The position numbers were made by a program, and so were the translations under genes. From NCBI GenBank assembly GCA_947474715.1, contig CANJJT010000001.1, positions 1 through 64,000 of the forward strand: a stretch of 64,000 bases of DNA, read 5' to 3'. A model generated the notes under the pieces. That model saw only the letters and a list, made by a program, of their open reading frames with translations. It did not search any database and was not told the origin of the DNA. Of the stretch, positions 54,715-63,132 are shown one piece after another (positions within the stretch are counted from its first letter, which is position 1; each line of letters opens with the position of its first letter). Source of the stretch: CAIYPG01 sp903864555. Lineage in GTDB: Bacteria; Pseudomonadota; Gammaproteobacteria; Burkholderiales; SG8-39.

Positions 54715-55293
54715 TCAGCGGGCCGGCACGGTCCAGCGGTACACCGGATGGCTGTCGCCCTCCACGGTCACACGCTGCACGCGCTCCGGTTTCCAGTTGC
54801 CCATGTCGTGATAGTGGGAAATGACGCGTGTGCCCGGGCTCAGCACCTTCTGCAAGGTCGGCCTCAGCTTGAGGTTGACCTCCGGCCAGAGGAACAGCAT
54901 CACCACGCTGGCGCGGCGCAGGTCGGTGGCAAACAGATCCTGGTTGAGGAATTCGATGCGCTCGGCCACGCCGGCCCGCAGAGCATTCGCCCTGGCTTCA
55001 CGGATGCGCTGCGGGTCGATATCCACGCAGACACCGCGGGCACCGCGCTCACGCACCGCGGCAATCACGACGCGCCCGTCGCCACAACCGAGATCGAACA
55101 CCACATCGCTGGCGTTGACTTCAGCCATGTCGAGCATGACCCGCACCACGCGCATGGCCGAGGGCTCATAGGGGACATCCGGCGCGCGCAGGGAGGGCTC
55201 GGCCGACCAAACGGGAACCGGGGCTGCCACCAGGCCCAGCATCAAGGCCATGGCCAGCCCGCAGCATCCTGCACGACTCCAGACAGCGCTCAT
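54715..55293 (-). CDS. class I SAM-dependent methyltransferase-like protein with signal peptide
   Basis: A 192-residue protein. FDLGCGDGRVV at 66-76 is the SAM-binding motif I, and VCVDIDP follows as motif II. The N-terminal 31 residues look like a Sec signal peptide (LAMALMLGLVAAPVPVWSAE). A Rossmann methyltransferase would not find SAM in the periplasm, so the N-terminus may instead be a membrane anchor with the domain inside, or an incorrect start. A start at a downstream codon would trim this segment. Substrate unknown. Confidence 0.75.
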   Translation of the reverse strand: MSAVWSRAGCCGLAMALMLGLVAAPVPVWSAEPSLRAPDVPYEPSAMRVVRVMLDMAEVNASDVVFDLGCGDGRVVIAAVRERGARGVCVDIDPQRIREARANALRAGVAERIEFLNQDLFATDLRRASVVMLFLWPEVNLKLRPTLQKVLSPGTRVISHYHDMGNWKPERVQRVTVEGDSHPVYRWTVPAR

Positions 55294-55372
55294 GAAAAGT
55301 CCTCTTTCAGGCTTGCTTCAGCAGGCTGCATGTAGGTGGAACAACGACCGTCGGCAGCAACCCGATCATGGC

Positions 55373-56116
55373 TCACATCGACCAGGCGCGGGCGATCAGC
55401 GTGAGGCCGGTGGCGAGCAGCACCACTTCAATGAAGCGGATCAGGGCTTCGCGCGACATCCGCTTGAACAACAGGGAGGCCACCGCCACGCCCGCCAGCG
55501 CCGCCGGCACCACCGCGGCCACACTGACCAGCACCTTGGTGTTGATCAAGCCGGCGACAGCGAAAGCAATCACCCGTATGGAAATGCTGAAGATGGCGGT
55601 CATGGTGACGGTGGCGCGGTACTGTTCCTTGGTGAGGGGGCGATGCGAGAGATAAATGGCGTAGGGCGGACCGCCGGCGCCGAACAGCGTGCTGGTCAGG
55701 CCGCCGGCCAAGCCGGCCACCATCGCCCAGCGCGAGCTGACCACGCGCGGGGTGCCCCGCATGAGCAGGCGGTAGAGCGCGACGCTGGCAACGAACAGCC
55801 CCAGCGCAAACATGCCGCCACGCCGCGGCAGGTTCACCAGCAGGGTCATGCCCACCACCGACCCGACCAGCGTGAAGGGCACCATACGCAACACTTCGGC
55901 CTTGACCGCCAGCCGCGGATTCTCCAATCCAACGCGCAAGGCACTGACCAGGTCCGCCACGCCGAACACCGCCAGCGAAAAGGGCAGTGGCAGGAAATGC
56001 GAGGAAACCGGGATGGTCAGCAGCGCCGAGCCAAAGCCGCTGATGCCGTAGATGAGCGCCCCGGCAAAGCCCAGGGGCACCAGCCACAGCAGAAAATCCC
56101 AGGATTCCGCCATCAA
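55373..56116 (-). CDS. TauE/SafE family sulfite/organosulfonate exporter-like permease
   Basis: A 247-residue membrane protein with about eight helices, opening with ALIYGISGFGSALLTIP, the first half of the TauE/SafE repeat. The repeat recurs in AGLAGGLTSTLFGAGGPPYAIYL, with the GAGGP motif. Family members export sulfite, sulfoacetate or related anions; the substrate here is not known. It lies 46 bases from the start of the MmgE/PrpD gene region in the same direction. Confidence 0.88.
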   Translation of the reverse strand: MMAESWDFLLWLVPLGFAGALIYGISGFGSALLTIPVSSHFLPLPFSLAVFGVADLVSALRVGLENPRLAVKAEVLRMVPFTLVGSVVGMTLLVNLPRRGGMFALGLFVASVALYRLLMRGTPRVVSSRWAMVAGLAGGLTSTLFGAGGPPYAIYLSHRPLTKEQYRATVTMTAIFSISIRVIAFAVAGLINTKVLVSVAAVVPAALAGVAVASLLFKRMSREALIRFIEVVLLATGLTLIARAWSM

Positions 56117-56162
56117 TCCAGTCCGCCCATTCCAGACATTGCCACGATGGCTTCAAATACCA

Positions 56163-57515
56163 TCAGTCCCCCAACAGCAGATGGCGCGAAGCCAGTGCCC
56201 CGACATCGTTCATGCTGACCAGCTGCCAGGCCTCGGCCAGCAGGGCCTCGGCCCGGGCCTGCGGCATCACCAGTAGCGCCTGATTGATGAACTTCTCGCC
56301 CAGTCCCTGATCGGTCATGGGCTGTTCCAGGCTGCCCTGGTAGTCGGTCACGCGAGCCTCCAGCCGGCTGCCGTCATCCATCACGACCATCACCGAAGCG
56401 GCCGAGGCGGCCAGGGCCGGATCTGCCATGACCGTCATGCGCCCGCGCAAGCTGCGGGTAAGTGCATCACGCACGCTGTCGTCCGCGCCCTGTTTCAGTC
56501 CCGCCGCCCGATGCTGCAGCGACACGGCCGCCCAGTGCTGCAGGCTGGTGAGCGCCTGGATGCGGTCACGCGGATCAGGCCGGTTGCACAACTGCAGCAC
56601 CAGCGGATGAACACGCAGTTCGATCTGCTTCGCCGCGTCGGCTTGAAAACCGGCCACTGCCGCCAGTTGCAGACAGGCATCGATGGCCGGAAAAATGACG
56701 ACACCACAGGGATAGGGCTTGTAGGCGACCTGCAGCAGTTCGAAGTGTTGCCCCAGGCCCTCAATCGCTGCTGCAGGATTGGGCGGGTCGGCAAACACGG
56801 CAGCAAAGCCCTTGGGGTCCTCGATGGGTGTTTCCGAGCAGGTGAACCCGGCCTGGGCCAGGTAGGCGGCCATCATGCCGCAGCGGGCCGCGTGACCAGC
56901 GATCAGCTTGGTCCCCATGGTGCCGTAGGCCGAGCGCAGACCGGCTGCCTGCATGCACGCCAGGCCCAGCGCCCAGACCATGCGGTCCTCGTCCAGGCCC
57001 AGCAACTTTCCGGTGGCCGCGGCTGCCCCAAAGACATTGCTCAGCCCATGGGTAGACAAGCCGACGTGGCTGCGGGCCGGTGGTGCGGCAATCAAAGCAG
57101 CCATGCGGCAGGCGACTTCAGCGCCCAGGATCAGGGCCTGGCTGAAGGCCTGGCCGCTGGCGGGTACACGCTCGCTCTGGGCAAAGGCGGCCGAAGCCGC
57201 GGCGCCGGTGGGATGCGCCACGGTCGCCAGGTGGGTGTCGTTGTAGCCGTGGGCAAAGTTGGCCATGGTGTTGAGCAAGGCCGCCGTGGGTGCATCGAAA
57301 CGCAGCGGCCGCCCGATCACGGTGGCCTGCGGCGGCCCGGCAAAAGCACCGTAGGCGGCAATCGCATGGTCGGAGACAGCCTCGCGGCATCCACCCAGGA
57401 CGCAGCCCAGCCAATTGACGAAAGCGCGGGTGCCGGCGTGGCGCACGGCCAGCGGAAAATCCTCGAAGCGGGCCTGCACCACATAACGCGCCAGCGGACG
57501 GGTGACGGGAATCAT
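56163..57515 (-). CDS. MmgE/PrpD family protein
   Basis: A 450-residue protein of the 2-methylcitrate dehydratase/aconitate-decarboxylase fold. The N-terminal helical domain contains WLGCVLGGCREAVSDHAIAAYG and the FAHGYNDTHLATVAHPTGA segment. GLSTHGLSNVFGAAAATGKL and AYKPYPCGVVIFPAID follow, all typical of the family. Annotated members act on carboxylic acids. Its ATG overlaps the stop of the upstream binding-protein gene by four bases, so the pair likely handles uptake and conversion of one organic acid, possibly a tricarboxylate. Confidence 0.88.
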   Translation of the reverse strand: MIPVTRPLARYVVQARFEDFPLAVRHAGTRAFVNWLGCVLGGCREAVSDHAIAAYGAFAGPPQATVIGRPLRFDAPTAALLNTMANFAHGYNDTHLATVAHPTGAAASAAFAQSERVPASGQAFSQALILGAEVACRMAALIAAPPARSHVGLSTHGLSNVFGAAAATGKLLGLDEDRMVWALGLACMQAAGLRSAYGTMGTKLIAGHAARCGMMAAYLAQAGFTCSETPIEDPKGFAAVFADPPNPAAAIEGLGQHFELLQVAYKPYPCGVVIFPAIDACLQLAAVAGFQADAAKQIELRVHPLVLQLCNRPDPRDRIQALTSLQHWAAVSLQHRAAGLKQGADDSVRDALTRSLRGRMTVMADPALAASAASVMVVMDDGSRLEARVTDYQGSLEQPMTDQGLGEKFINQALLVMPQARAEALLAEAWQLVSMNDVGALASRHLLLGD

Positions 57516-58543
57516 GAAGCGGAGGTGATGCCGGCCGCCTTGATGATACGGGCGTTCTTGGCAATCTCGCGCTGGAGGAAGGCGGTGAATTCAGCCGGGG
57601 TACTGGCCACCACGGTCAGCCCTTCGGTCATCAGCCGGTCCTTCAATTCCGCCGTGTTCATGATGCGCGAGATGTCCTGCTGCAGCCGGCCGACGATGTC
57701 GCGCGGAGTGCCATTGCTCACCAGCACGGCATACCAGCTGGTCATCTCGAAATCGGCCAGTCCGGATTCCGCGATGGTGGGCAAATCAGGCGCGATGGGC
57801 GAGCGCTGCGAGCTGGACACCCCCAGCGGCCGCAGCTTGCCGGACTTGACCAGCGACACGCTGGACAAGAGGTTCATGAAGTAGACCGGGACGCGGCCGC
57901 TCAGCACATCCACCTGCGCCGCGCCGGCGCCCTTGTAGGGAATGTGCGTGAATTTCACGCCACTGACCAGCCCGAAGAGTTCCGCTGTCAGATGGGAAAA
58001 GGAACCCTGGCCGGCCGAGCCGACGTTCAGTTCGCCGGGGCGCTGCCTGGCCATGGCGATCAGGTCCTTCACCGACTGCGCGGCAAGCGATGGATGCACC
58101 ACCAGCACCATGGCGCCGGAGGCCAGCTGCGATACCGGCGCCAGGTCGCGCACATGATCGTAGGGGAGGCTGCTGAACAGACTGGGCACTGCGGCATGCC
58201 CGGTGGACGTGAGCAGGATGGTGTTGCCATCGGGGGCTGACTTCGCCACGAAACCAGCGCCGATGGTGCCGCTGGCGCCGGCACGGTTCTCGACGATCAC
58301 CTGCTGCCCGGTCCGCTCGGTCAGCCGAGGACCGATGGCCCGGGCCAGGACATCAGTGCCGCCGCCTGGGGCGTAAGGCGAAATGATACGGATCACCTTG
58401 CTGGCATCGCCCTGGGCCTGCACGGAAACGGATGGCAGGAGCGCAGCCAGAGTCAAGGCCAGCGGCGACAACCAGCGTGCACCCGGCCCGACCGGCCATG
58501 GCCGTCGCTTCACGGGACAAGCAGTGAACAGAAAAACAGACAT
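57512..58543 (-). CDS. Bug-family tripartite tricarboxylate transporter substrate-binding protein
   Basis: Periplasmic receptor of 343 residues, starting at ATG 58543 with a near-perfect AGGAGGTGTC ahead of it. The signal peptide is cleaved near VSVQAQGD (about 46). The mature part begins IRIISPYAPGGGTDVLAR and has the VENRAGASGTIG and PYKGAGAAQVDVLSG motifs that define the Bug family expanded in betaproteobacteria. The transporter membrane genes are not adjacent. The start at 58774 is rejected because it lacks a ribosome site and signal. Confidence 0.92.
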   Translation of the reverse strand: MSVFLFTACPVKRRPWPVGPGARWLSPLALTLAALLPSVSVQAQGDASKVIRIISPYAPGGGTDVLARAIGPRLTERTGQQVIVENRAGASGTIGAGFVAKSAPDGNTILLTSTGHAAVPSLFSSLPYDHVRDLAPVSQLASGAMVLVVHPSLAAQSVKDLIAMARQRPGELNVGSAGQGSFSHLTAELFGLVSGVKFTHIPYKGAGAAQVDVLSGRVPVYFMNLLSSVSLVKSGKLRPLGVSSSQRSPIAPDLPTIAESGLADFEMTSWYAVLVSNGTPRDIVGRLQQDISRIMNTAELKDRLMTEGLTVVASTPAEFTAFLQREIAKNARIIKAAGITSAS

Positions 58544-58651
58544 GACACCTCCTTGATGACTGGACACCCCCGGTGCCCGGCTACATTGCCAAGACAGCTT
58601 GCGTACCGGCCGGACCCGCGCCGAATCGAGCGCTCTTATCCGAGTGTTGCT

Positions 58652-58673
58652 GCAGTAACAAGACCGCAGTAAC
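58652..58673. repeat. short direct repeat GCAGTAAC
   Basis: GCAGTAAC occurs twice, 14 bases apart (58652-58659, 58666-58673), in the 284-base gap upstream of the Bug-family gene. It could be a regulator half-site pair. Nothing else is evident in 58544-58827. Confidence 0.25.
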
Positions 58674-58827
58674 GACCGCCTGGCCCGTGCGCAATCGGAC
58701 TCTCTTGTCACACGTGCGTGAACCAGCTGGTTCGTCCTTACGGATAATTCCAGGCAGGCGAACGGACACTGCACAATCGCTTATCCACCCACACCGGCAC
58801 TTTACTGCATGGCCGCAGTGCCTTCGA

Positions 58828-59553
58828 TCACTGGCGCCGGCGCAGCGCGCCCTGCAACAGTACGGTCATCGCTGCATGGCCGAGGCGTTGCGCATGCATC
58901 AGCGGCGTGACGCCATCCCGATCGGCCAGTTGCGGATTGGCGCCCCGGGCAAGCAGCAGGCGGGCAATCTCCTGATGGCGCGCGCCACCATCGCCCAGAA
59001 TCACCGTCTCGAGCAGGGCGGTCCAGCCCAGGCGATTGACATGATCGATGGCGATCGCTGTTTTCAGCAGCTCACGCACGGTCTCGACATGGCCGTAGTG
59101 GCAGGCAGGGATGAGCGCCGTGCCGCCATAACGGTTGAGGCTCTTCAGGTCAGCGCCAGCAGCCAGCGTCAGGCGCAGTATGTCGAGACGTCCCGCGGCG
59201 CCGGCATACAGGAAAGGGCTGTCCTCGATGGCGTCCCTGGCATTGACGTCGGCGCCAGCGGCAATCAATAGACGCGCCGCATCAATGCGGTTGGCGTGGG
59301 TGGCTGCCAGCAGTGCCGTGCGCCCCCTGGCGTCACGCGCCTGCACACTCGCGCCTTGCGCCAGCAGCATCTTCAAGCCGGCCAGATCCCCCGACTCCGC
59401 TGCTGCGATCAGGGACTGGTCGCGGCCGGTCGCATCGGCTGCGCCCACCCGTGCCGGGGCGCCGGCGAGCAGGCTGCTCACGGCGATCAACAGCAGCACC
59501 TGGAGCAATTGCTGCAGGCGGCCATGGAATGTGGGGGCAGGCAGTAAAGGCAT
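58828..59553 (-). CDS. exported ankyrin-repeat protein
   Basis: A 241-residue protein from ATG 59553. A signal peptide covers about 1-42 (LLQVLLLIAVSSLLAGAPA). Five or so ankyrin repeats follow (AAAESGDLAGLKMLLAQGA; DARGRTALLAATHANRIDAA; SPFLYAGAAGRLDILRLTLA; YGGTALIPACHYGHVETVRE; DRDGVTPLMHAQRLGH). Ankyrin domains mediate protein binding, and exported ones can protect catalase or act as immunity or scaffolding proteins. No partner is adjacent. Divergent from the TPR gene with only 21 bases between start codons. Confidence 0.88.
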   Translation of the reverse strand: MPLLPAPTFHGRLQQLLQVLLLIAVSSLLAGAPARVGAADATGRDQSLIAAAESGDLAGLKMLLAQGASVQARDARGRTALLAATHANRIDAARLLIAAGADVNARDAIEDSPFLYAGAAGRLDILRLTLAAGADLKSLNRYGGTALIPACHYGHVETVRELLKTAIAIDHVNRLGWTALLETVILGDGGARHQEIARLLLARGANPQLADRDGVTPLMHAQRLGHAAMTVLLQGALRRRQ

Positions 59554-59574
59554 GGCCGTAGAATACTGCACACC

Positions 59575-60195
59575 ATGTTCCTCAAATTCCTGCGCCAGCT
59601 TGGCAGCGGCAAGTCCACCCAGACCATCAGGGGCCCGGCAGACCTTTCGGCCATACCAGCACTGGTGCAATCCGGCGCAGTGCAGGAAGCCGAACGGCAA
59701 CTGGATGCCTTTCTCGCCGCCAACCCTGGCCACCCCGAAGCACTGCACTTCCTCGGCCTGCTCCACCATCAGACCGGGCGAACCCGCCACGCAATGCGCC
59801 TGCTCGGAGCCGCTGTTGAAGCGTCGCCGGCGGATGCTTTCCTGCGCACCAATTATGCCGAGGTGCTGCGCGCGGGGGGCTTTCTGGAAGCGGCCCTGGA
59901 GCAGGCCCGCCAAGCCGTGGTGCTCGATCCTGAGAGCCCAGTAGCCGCCTTCAATCTCGCCACCGTGCTGTCCGTGCTGCAGGTCCCTGACCAGGCCTTG
60001 CCGCATGCCTTGCGGGCCTTGCAGGCCGAGCCCGACTCGGTCATGCGACTGATGCTGGCTGCCAGCCTGCACACCCGCCTCGACCAGCGGGATGAAGCCG
60101 GGCGCCTGCTCGAACGTGTGCGCGCCCTGGACCCGCACCACCCGGGGCTGCGCGATTCGGCCGCCCATCCGCCCACTCAGCCACCCGGTCCATAG
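59575..60195 (+). CDS. tetratricopeptide-repeat protein
   Basis: A 206-residue soluble protein. TPR-type repeats run from about 30 to 180 (GAVQEAERQLDAFLAANPGH; ALHFLGLLHHQTGRTRHAM; YAEVLRAGGFLEAALEQARQ; NLATVLSVLQVPDQALPHAL), with the A20/P32-like periodicity. The C-terminus is proline-rich. Such proteins are protein-protein adaptors; no function can be assigned. It leads towards the acyl-CoA-synthetase-like gene 63 bases downstream, possibly one operon. Confidence 0.85.
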   Translation: MFLKFLRQLGSGKSTQTIRGPADLSAIPALVQSGAVQEAERQLDAFLAANPGHPEALHFLGLLHHQTGRTRHAMRLLGAAVEASPADAFLRTNYAEVLRAGGFLEAALEQARQAVVLDPESPVAAFNLATVLSVLQVPDQALPHALRALQAEPDSVMRLMLAASLHTRLDQRDEAGRLLERVRALDPHHPGLRDSAAHPPTQPPGP

Positions 60196-60258
60196 ACGGC
60201 CCGGCCTGCTCCGAGGGGCTCGCGGTAACCAATGGCACCAGAATAGAAACCGCCTTCG

Positions 60259-61740
60259 ATGAATGCCTACAGCCACCTGTCGCGATCTTTCGCCGCCCAT
60301 CCAGACCAGATCCTGCTGCAAAGCGGCGCCCGCCGCCTGAGCGCCGTCGACATCACGCAGGCCTCCGCACGCATCGCCGCCTTGCTGACCTCGCTGGGAC
60401 TGGCCGCCGGCGACCGCGTGATGCTGCAGGCAGCCGACACCGTCGAGGCACTGCTGCTTTATCTGGGCAGCCTGCGTGCCGGCTGCAGTTTTGTGCCCCT
60501 GCCCACCGCCTGGCCGGAAGCGAACCTGGCCCAGTTTGTCGCCGACACACAACCACGACTGATTCTGTGCGAAGCAGGGGGACAGGCCGCCTTCAGACGC
60601 ATTCTTGCAACACTGTCAATCGCAACACCTCCGGCACAGTTGCTGACAATCGAACAAGCCGTCCGGATGAGCCAGGCACTCCCCATAAGCGATGCAACCG
60701 CCGTTTTATCACCCGCAGCACCGCCAGCGCTCATCCTCTACACCTCGGGGACCTCCGGACAGCCGCACGGTGCGCAGGTCAGCCATGCGCGTCTGGCCGC
60801 CGAGGCAGACGCCATCGCCGAGCGCTGGCAACTGTCGCAGGCCGACCGCCTGCTCGCTGCACTGCCCTTGTTCTCCATGCCGGGACTGTGCGTTGCCGTG
60901 CAGGCAATACTCGGTCTGGGGGCCAGGCTGATCCTGCCTGCCGACGCCTCACGAATCGGCGACGAACTGTCACAAGCCACGGTGCTGCTGGGCACCCCCC
61001 GGGTCTATGACGGGCTGCTGGCCGACCCTGCTCCGCGACTGGCCGACGCCACCGGCGTGAGGCTGTTTGCCTCGGCCTGCGGCCCCATGAGGAAGCCGGC
61101 AGCACAGGCCTTCGCACTGCGCACCGGGCTCGCGCCGCGGCAATGCTATGGCAGTCCGGAAGCCGGCCTCATCACGGCGGATTATCCCGATGACCGTTTC
61201 CGCATCGGCACGGTCGGCAAGGTGCTGGCCGGCAGGCGCCTGCGCATCGTCGGCGCCAATCTCAAACCCATGCCGCTGGAACATCTGGGGGAAATCCAGC
61301 TACCGGAATTCGAAGGCTGGTGGGGACGCCCGCACAGCGAAGCCTGCACCAGCGACGGCTGGTTCCGCACCGGCGACATCGGCATGTACGACGAAGAGGA
61401 TTTCATCAGTGTCTGTGGCCGCACCGATGACCGCTTTGTCTCGGGCTACTACACCATAGATCCCGATGTGATCGAGTGCGTGCTGGAAGCCCTGCCGGGG
61501 GTGGCCGAGGCAGTGCTCATCGATGCGCCCGACCCCGTGCTCAAGGCCCGTGCGATCGCAATGGTGGTCCCGCAGGCCGGCGCCGCCCTGACCGAAGCCG
61601 GCATTCTCGATGGCTTGCGACAGGGCCTGCCATCCCACCTGATACCGGCGGAGGTGCGCTTTGTCCCGCCGTTTCCGCGCAATCCGCTGGGCCGCCTACA
61701 GCGCACCCGGTTGCGCGAGGCTCTGTGCAGCCAAGCGTGA
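60259..61740 (+). CDS. AMP-binding (acyl-CoA synthetase-like) protein with atypical catalytic motifs
   Basis: A 493-residue ANL-superfamily protein. The phosphate-binding A3 motif reads YTSGTSGQPHG (161-171) with histidine where lysine usually stands. YGSPEAGLITADY and DGWFRTGDIGMYDEE (A5 and A7) are good matches. The C-terminal A10 motif is NPLGRLQRTRL, so the catalytic adenylation lysine is arginine (R479). The fold is intact, but strong adenylation activity is doubtful; a CoA-ligase of altered chemistry or a non-catalytic role is possible. Confidence 0.85.
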   Translation: MNAYSHLSRSFAAHPDQILLQSGARRLSAVDITQASARIAALLTSLGLAAGDRVMLQAADTVEALLLYLGSLRAGCSFVPLPTAWPEANLAQFVADTQPRLILCEAGGQAAFRRILATLSIATPPAQLLTIEQAVRMSQALPISDATAVLSPAAPPALILYTSGTSGQPHGAQVSHARLAAEADAIAERWQLSQADRLLAALPLFSMPGLCVAVQAILGLGARLILPADASRIGDELSQATVLLGTPRVYDGLLADPAPRLADATGVRLFASACGPMRKPAAQAFALRTGLAPRQCYGSPEAGLITADYPDDRFRIGTVGKVLAGRRLRIVGANLKPMPLEHLGEIQLPEFEGWWGRPHSEACTSDGWFRTGDIGMYDEEDFISVCGRTDDRFVSGYYTIDPDVIECVLEALPGVAEAVLIDAPDPVLKARAIAMVVPQAGAALTEAGILDGLRQGLPSHLIPAEVRFVPPFPRNPLGRLQRTRLREALCSQA

Positions 61741-61946
61741 ACAGCGCATGAAGCGGCGTCCGGTCTGCCAGCTGAACCGGCAGCAAGCTGACAAAGGCCC
61801 GGCAACGGGAATGCCAGGACCGTGTCCACTGTTAACCGCAGGTTGGGATGTCTGCCGCAGGCCTGATTTCCCACTGAACGTTTCCATCGCACTACCCAGC
61901 CCATCAACTGCCACCTGACCACGACTATCCAACCGGAGCCCCTGCC
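61741..61946. other. intergenic region with no feature
   Basis: About 200 bases between the AMP-binding and exported-protein genes. I see no gene, hairpin or clear promoter. Confidence 0.3.
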
Positions 61947-62555
61947 TTGAAACCCATACACACCCTCGGTGCCACCCTGTTGTCCCTGCTGCTGCTCGGC
62001 ACCACCGGCATGGTCGCGGCCCAGCAGAACGTCAACATCCGCGGCACCCTGACAGCCTTTGACGGCCAGCAGCTTTCCATCAAGACCCGCGACGGCCGCG
62101 ATGTCCAGGTCGACCTGCCGGCCGAGGTGAATGTCGCAGCGACCAAGGCCTTCAGCCTGGGCGACATCAAGCCGGGCATGGTGCTGGGGGTGACCACGGT
62201 AAAGCGCGGCAGTGATGTCGTCGCCATCGACGTGCGACCGATCCCCCCCACTGCCCGCCAGGGCCTGTCGCCCTTCGACCTGCAGCCGGAGTCGACCATG
62301 ACCAATGCCGTGGTCGAAGGCACGGCTGTCCAGGCGCCCGGCGGCAACGGCAATGCCCTGACCCTCACCTATCCGGGCGGCAACGTCATGGTGCTGGTGC
62401 CCCCGGGGACACCCATGTCGCAATCCATGCCTGGGTCCCGCGCCGACCTGAAACCGGGTGAGGGTATCTTTGCCGCCGTCAGACAGGGAGAAGGCGGGAA
62501 ACTGATCGCCGTACGCGTGCAGGTCGGCAAGGACGGCGTACGCCCGACACAGTAA
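61947..62555 (+). CDS. exported protein of unknown function
   Basis: A 202-residue protein. The signal peptide ends near MVAAQQ (about 25). The mature part contains two similar beta-rich modules: residues 30-85 (VNIRGTLTAFDGQQLSIKTR, then VMVLGVTT-like GMVLGVTTVKRG) and about 115-200 (VVEGTAVQAPGGNGNALTL, then GEGIFAAVRQGEG). This pattern of a short beta-barrel-like repeat suggests a DUF5666-type fold, seen in periplasmic proteins of unknown role. Not assigned. Confidence 0.75.
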   Translation: MKPIHTLGATLLSLLLLGTTGMVAAQQNVNIRGTLTAFDGQQLSIKTRDGRDVQVDLPAEVNVAATKAFSLGDIKPGMVLGVTTVKRGSDVVAIDVRPIPPTARQGLSPFDLQPESTMTNAVVEGTAVQAPGGNGNALTLTYPGGNVMVLVPPGTPMSQSMPGSRADLKPGEGIFAAVRQGEGGKLIAVRVQVGKDGVRPTQ

Positions 62556-62633
62556 GCACCGGTGTGATGATTATTATCGTTTACAATCTGTCAGCCATAT
62601 CATTATTGATTTAAAAGAGTATTTATTATCAAT
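62556..62633 (+). promoter_or_regulatory. AT-rich leader with Fur-box-like sequence upstream of the acetyltransferase
   Basis: Bases 62566-62584 match the 19-base Fur consensus at 13 positions (GATGATTATTATCGT and on). The rest of the gap (to TTATTATCAAT before the ATG) is AT-rich in a GC-rich neighbourhood. A regulator site is plausible; which regulator is uncertain. Confidence 0.3.
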
Positions 62634-63113
62634 ATGGGACTATCCGCCGGACCCGATCTTCGTTTCCGCAGGGCCACGCCGGCAGATCTGCCGGCGCTGG
62701 TGCGCATGCTGGCTGACGATGCCCTGGGAGCGAGTCGCGAGCACTATGCGTTGCCACTGCCGCCAGCCTATGCGCGGGCCTTCGAGGCCATCACCGCCGA
62801 TCCGGCCCAGGAACTGATGGTCGCCGAATGGTCCGGCGCCGTCGTGGGCATGCTGCAGCTCACCTTCATTCCCTATCTCACCCATCAGGGCAGTTGGCGC
62901 GCCCTCATCGAAGGCGTGCGCATCGATTCACGCCATCGCGACTCGGGCCTGGGCCGGCAGATGATGGCGTGGGCCATCGCCCGGGCCAGGGAACGTCGCT
63001 GCCGGATGGTCCAGCTCACCACCGACAAGGCGCGACCGGATGCCAAGCGCTTTTATGAATCCCTGGGCTTCACGGCCAGCCACGAAGGCATGAAGCTGTC
63101 ACTGGCGGACTGA
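62634..63113 (+). CDS. GNAT-family N-acetyltransferase
   Basis: A 159-residue cytoplasmic acetyltransferase. The acetyl-CoA pyrophosphate loop motif (R/Q-x-x-G-x-G/A) appears as DSGLGRQMMAWAI (about 103-115), preceded by VRIDSRHR. The N-terminal strand LRFRRATPADLPALVRML and the C-terminal strand FYESLGFTASHEGMKL are typical. Substrate unknown. It converges on the TonB-C-like gene. Confidence 0.85.
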   Translation: MGLSAGPDLRFRRATPADLPALVRMLADDALGASREHYALPLPPAYARAFEAITADPAQELMVAEWSGAVVGMLQLTFIPYLTHQGSWRALIEGVRIDSRHRDSGLGRQMMAWAIARARERRCRMVQLTTDKARPDAKRFYESLGFTASHEGMKLSLAD

Positions 63114-63132
63114 GCCTGCCAGGCCAGGCACG

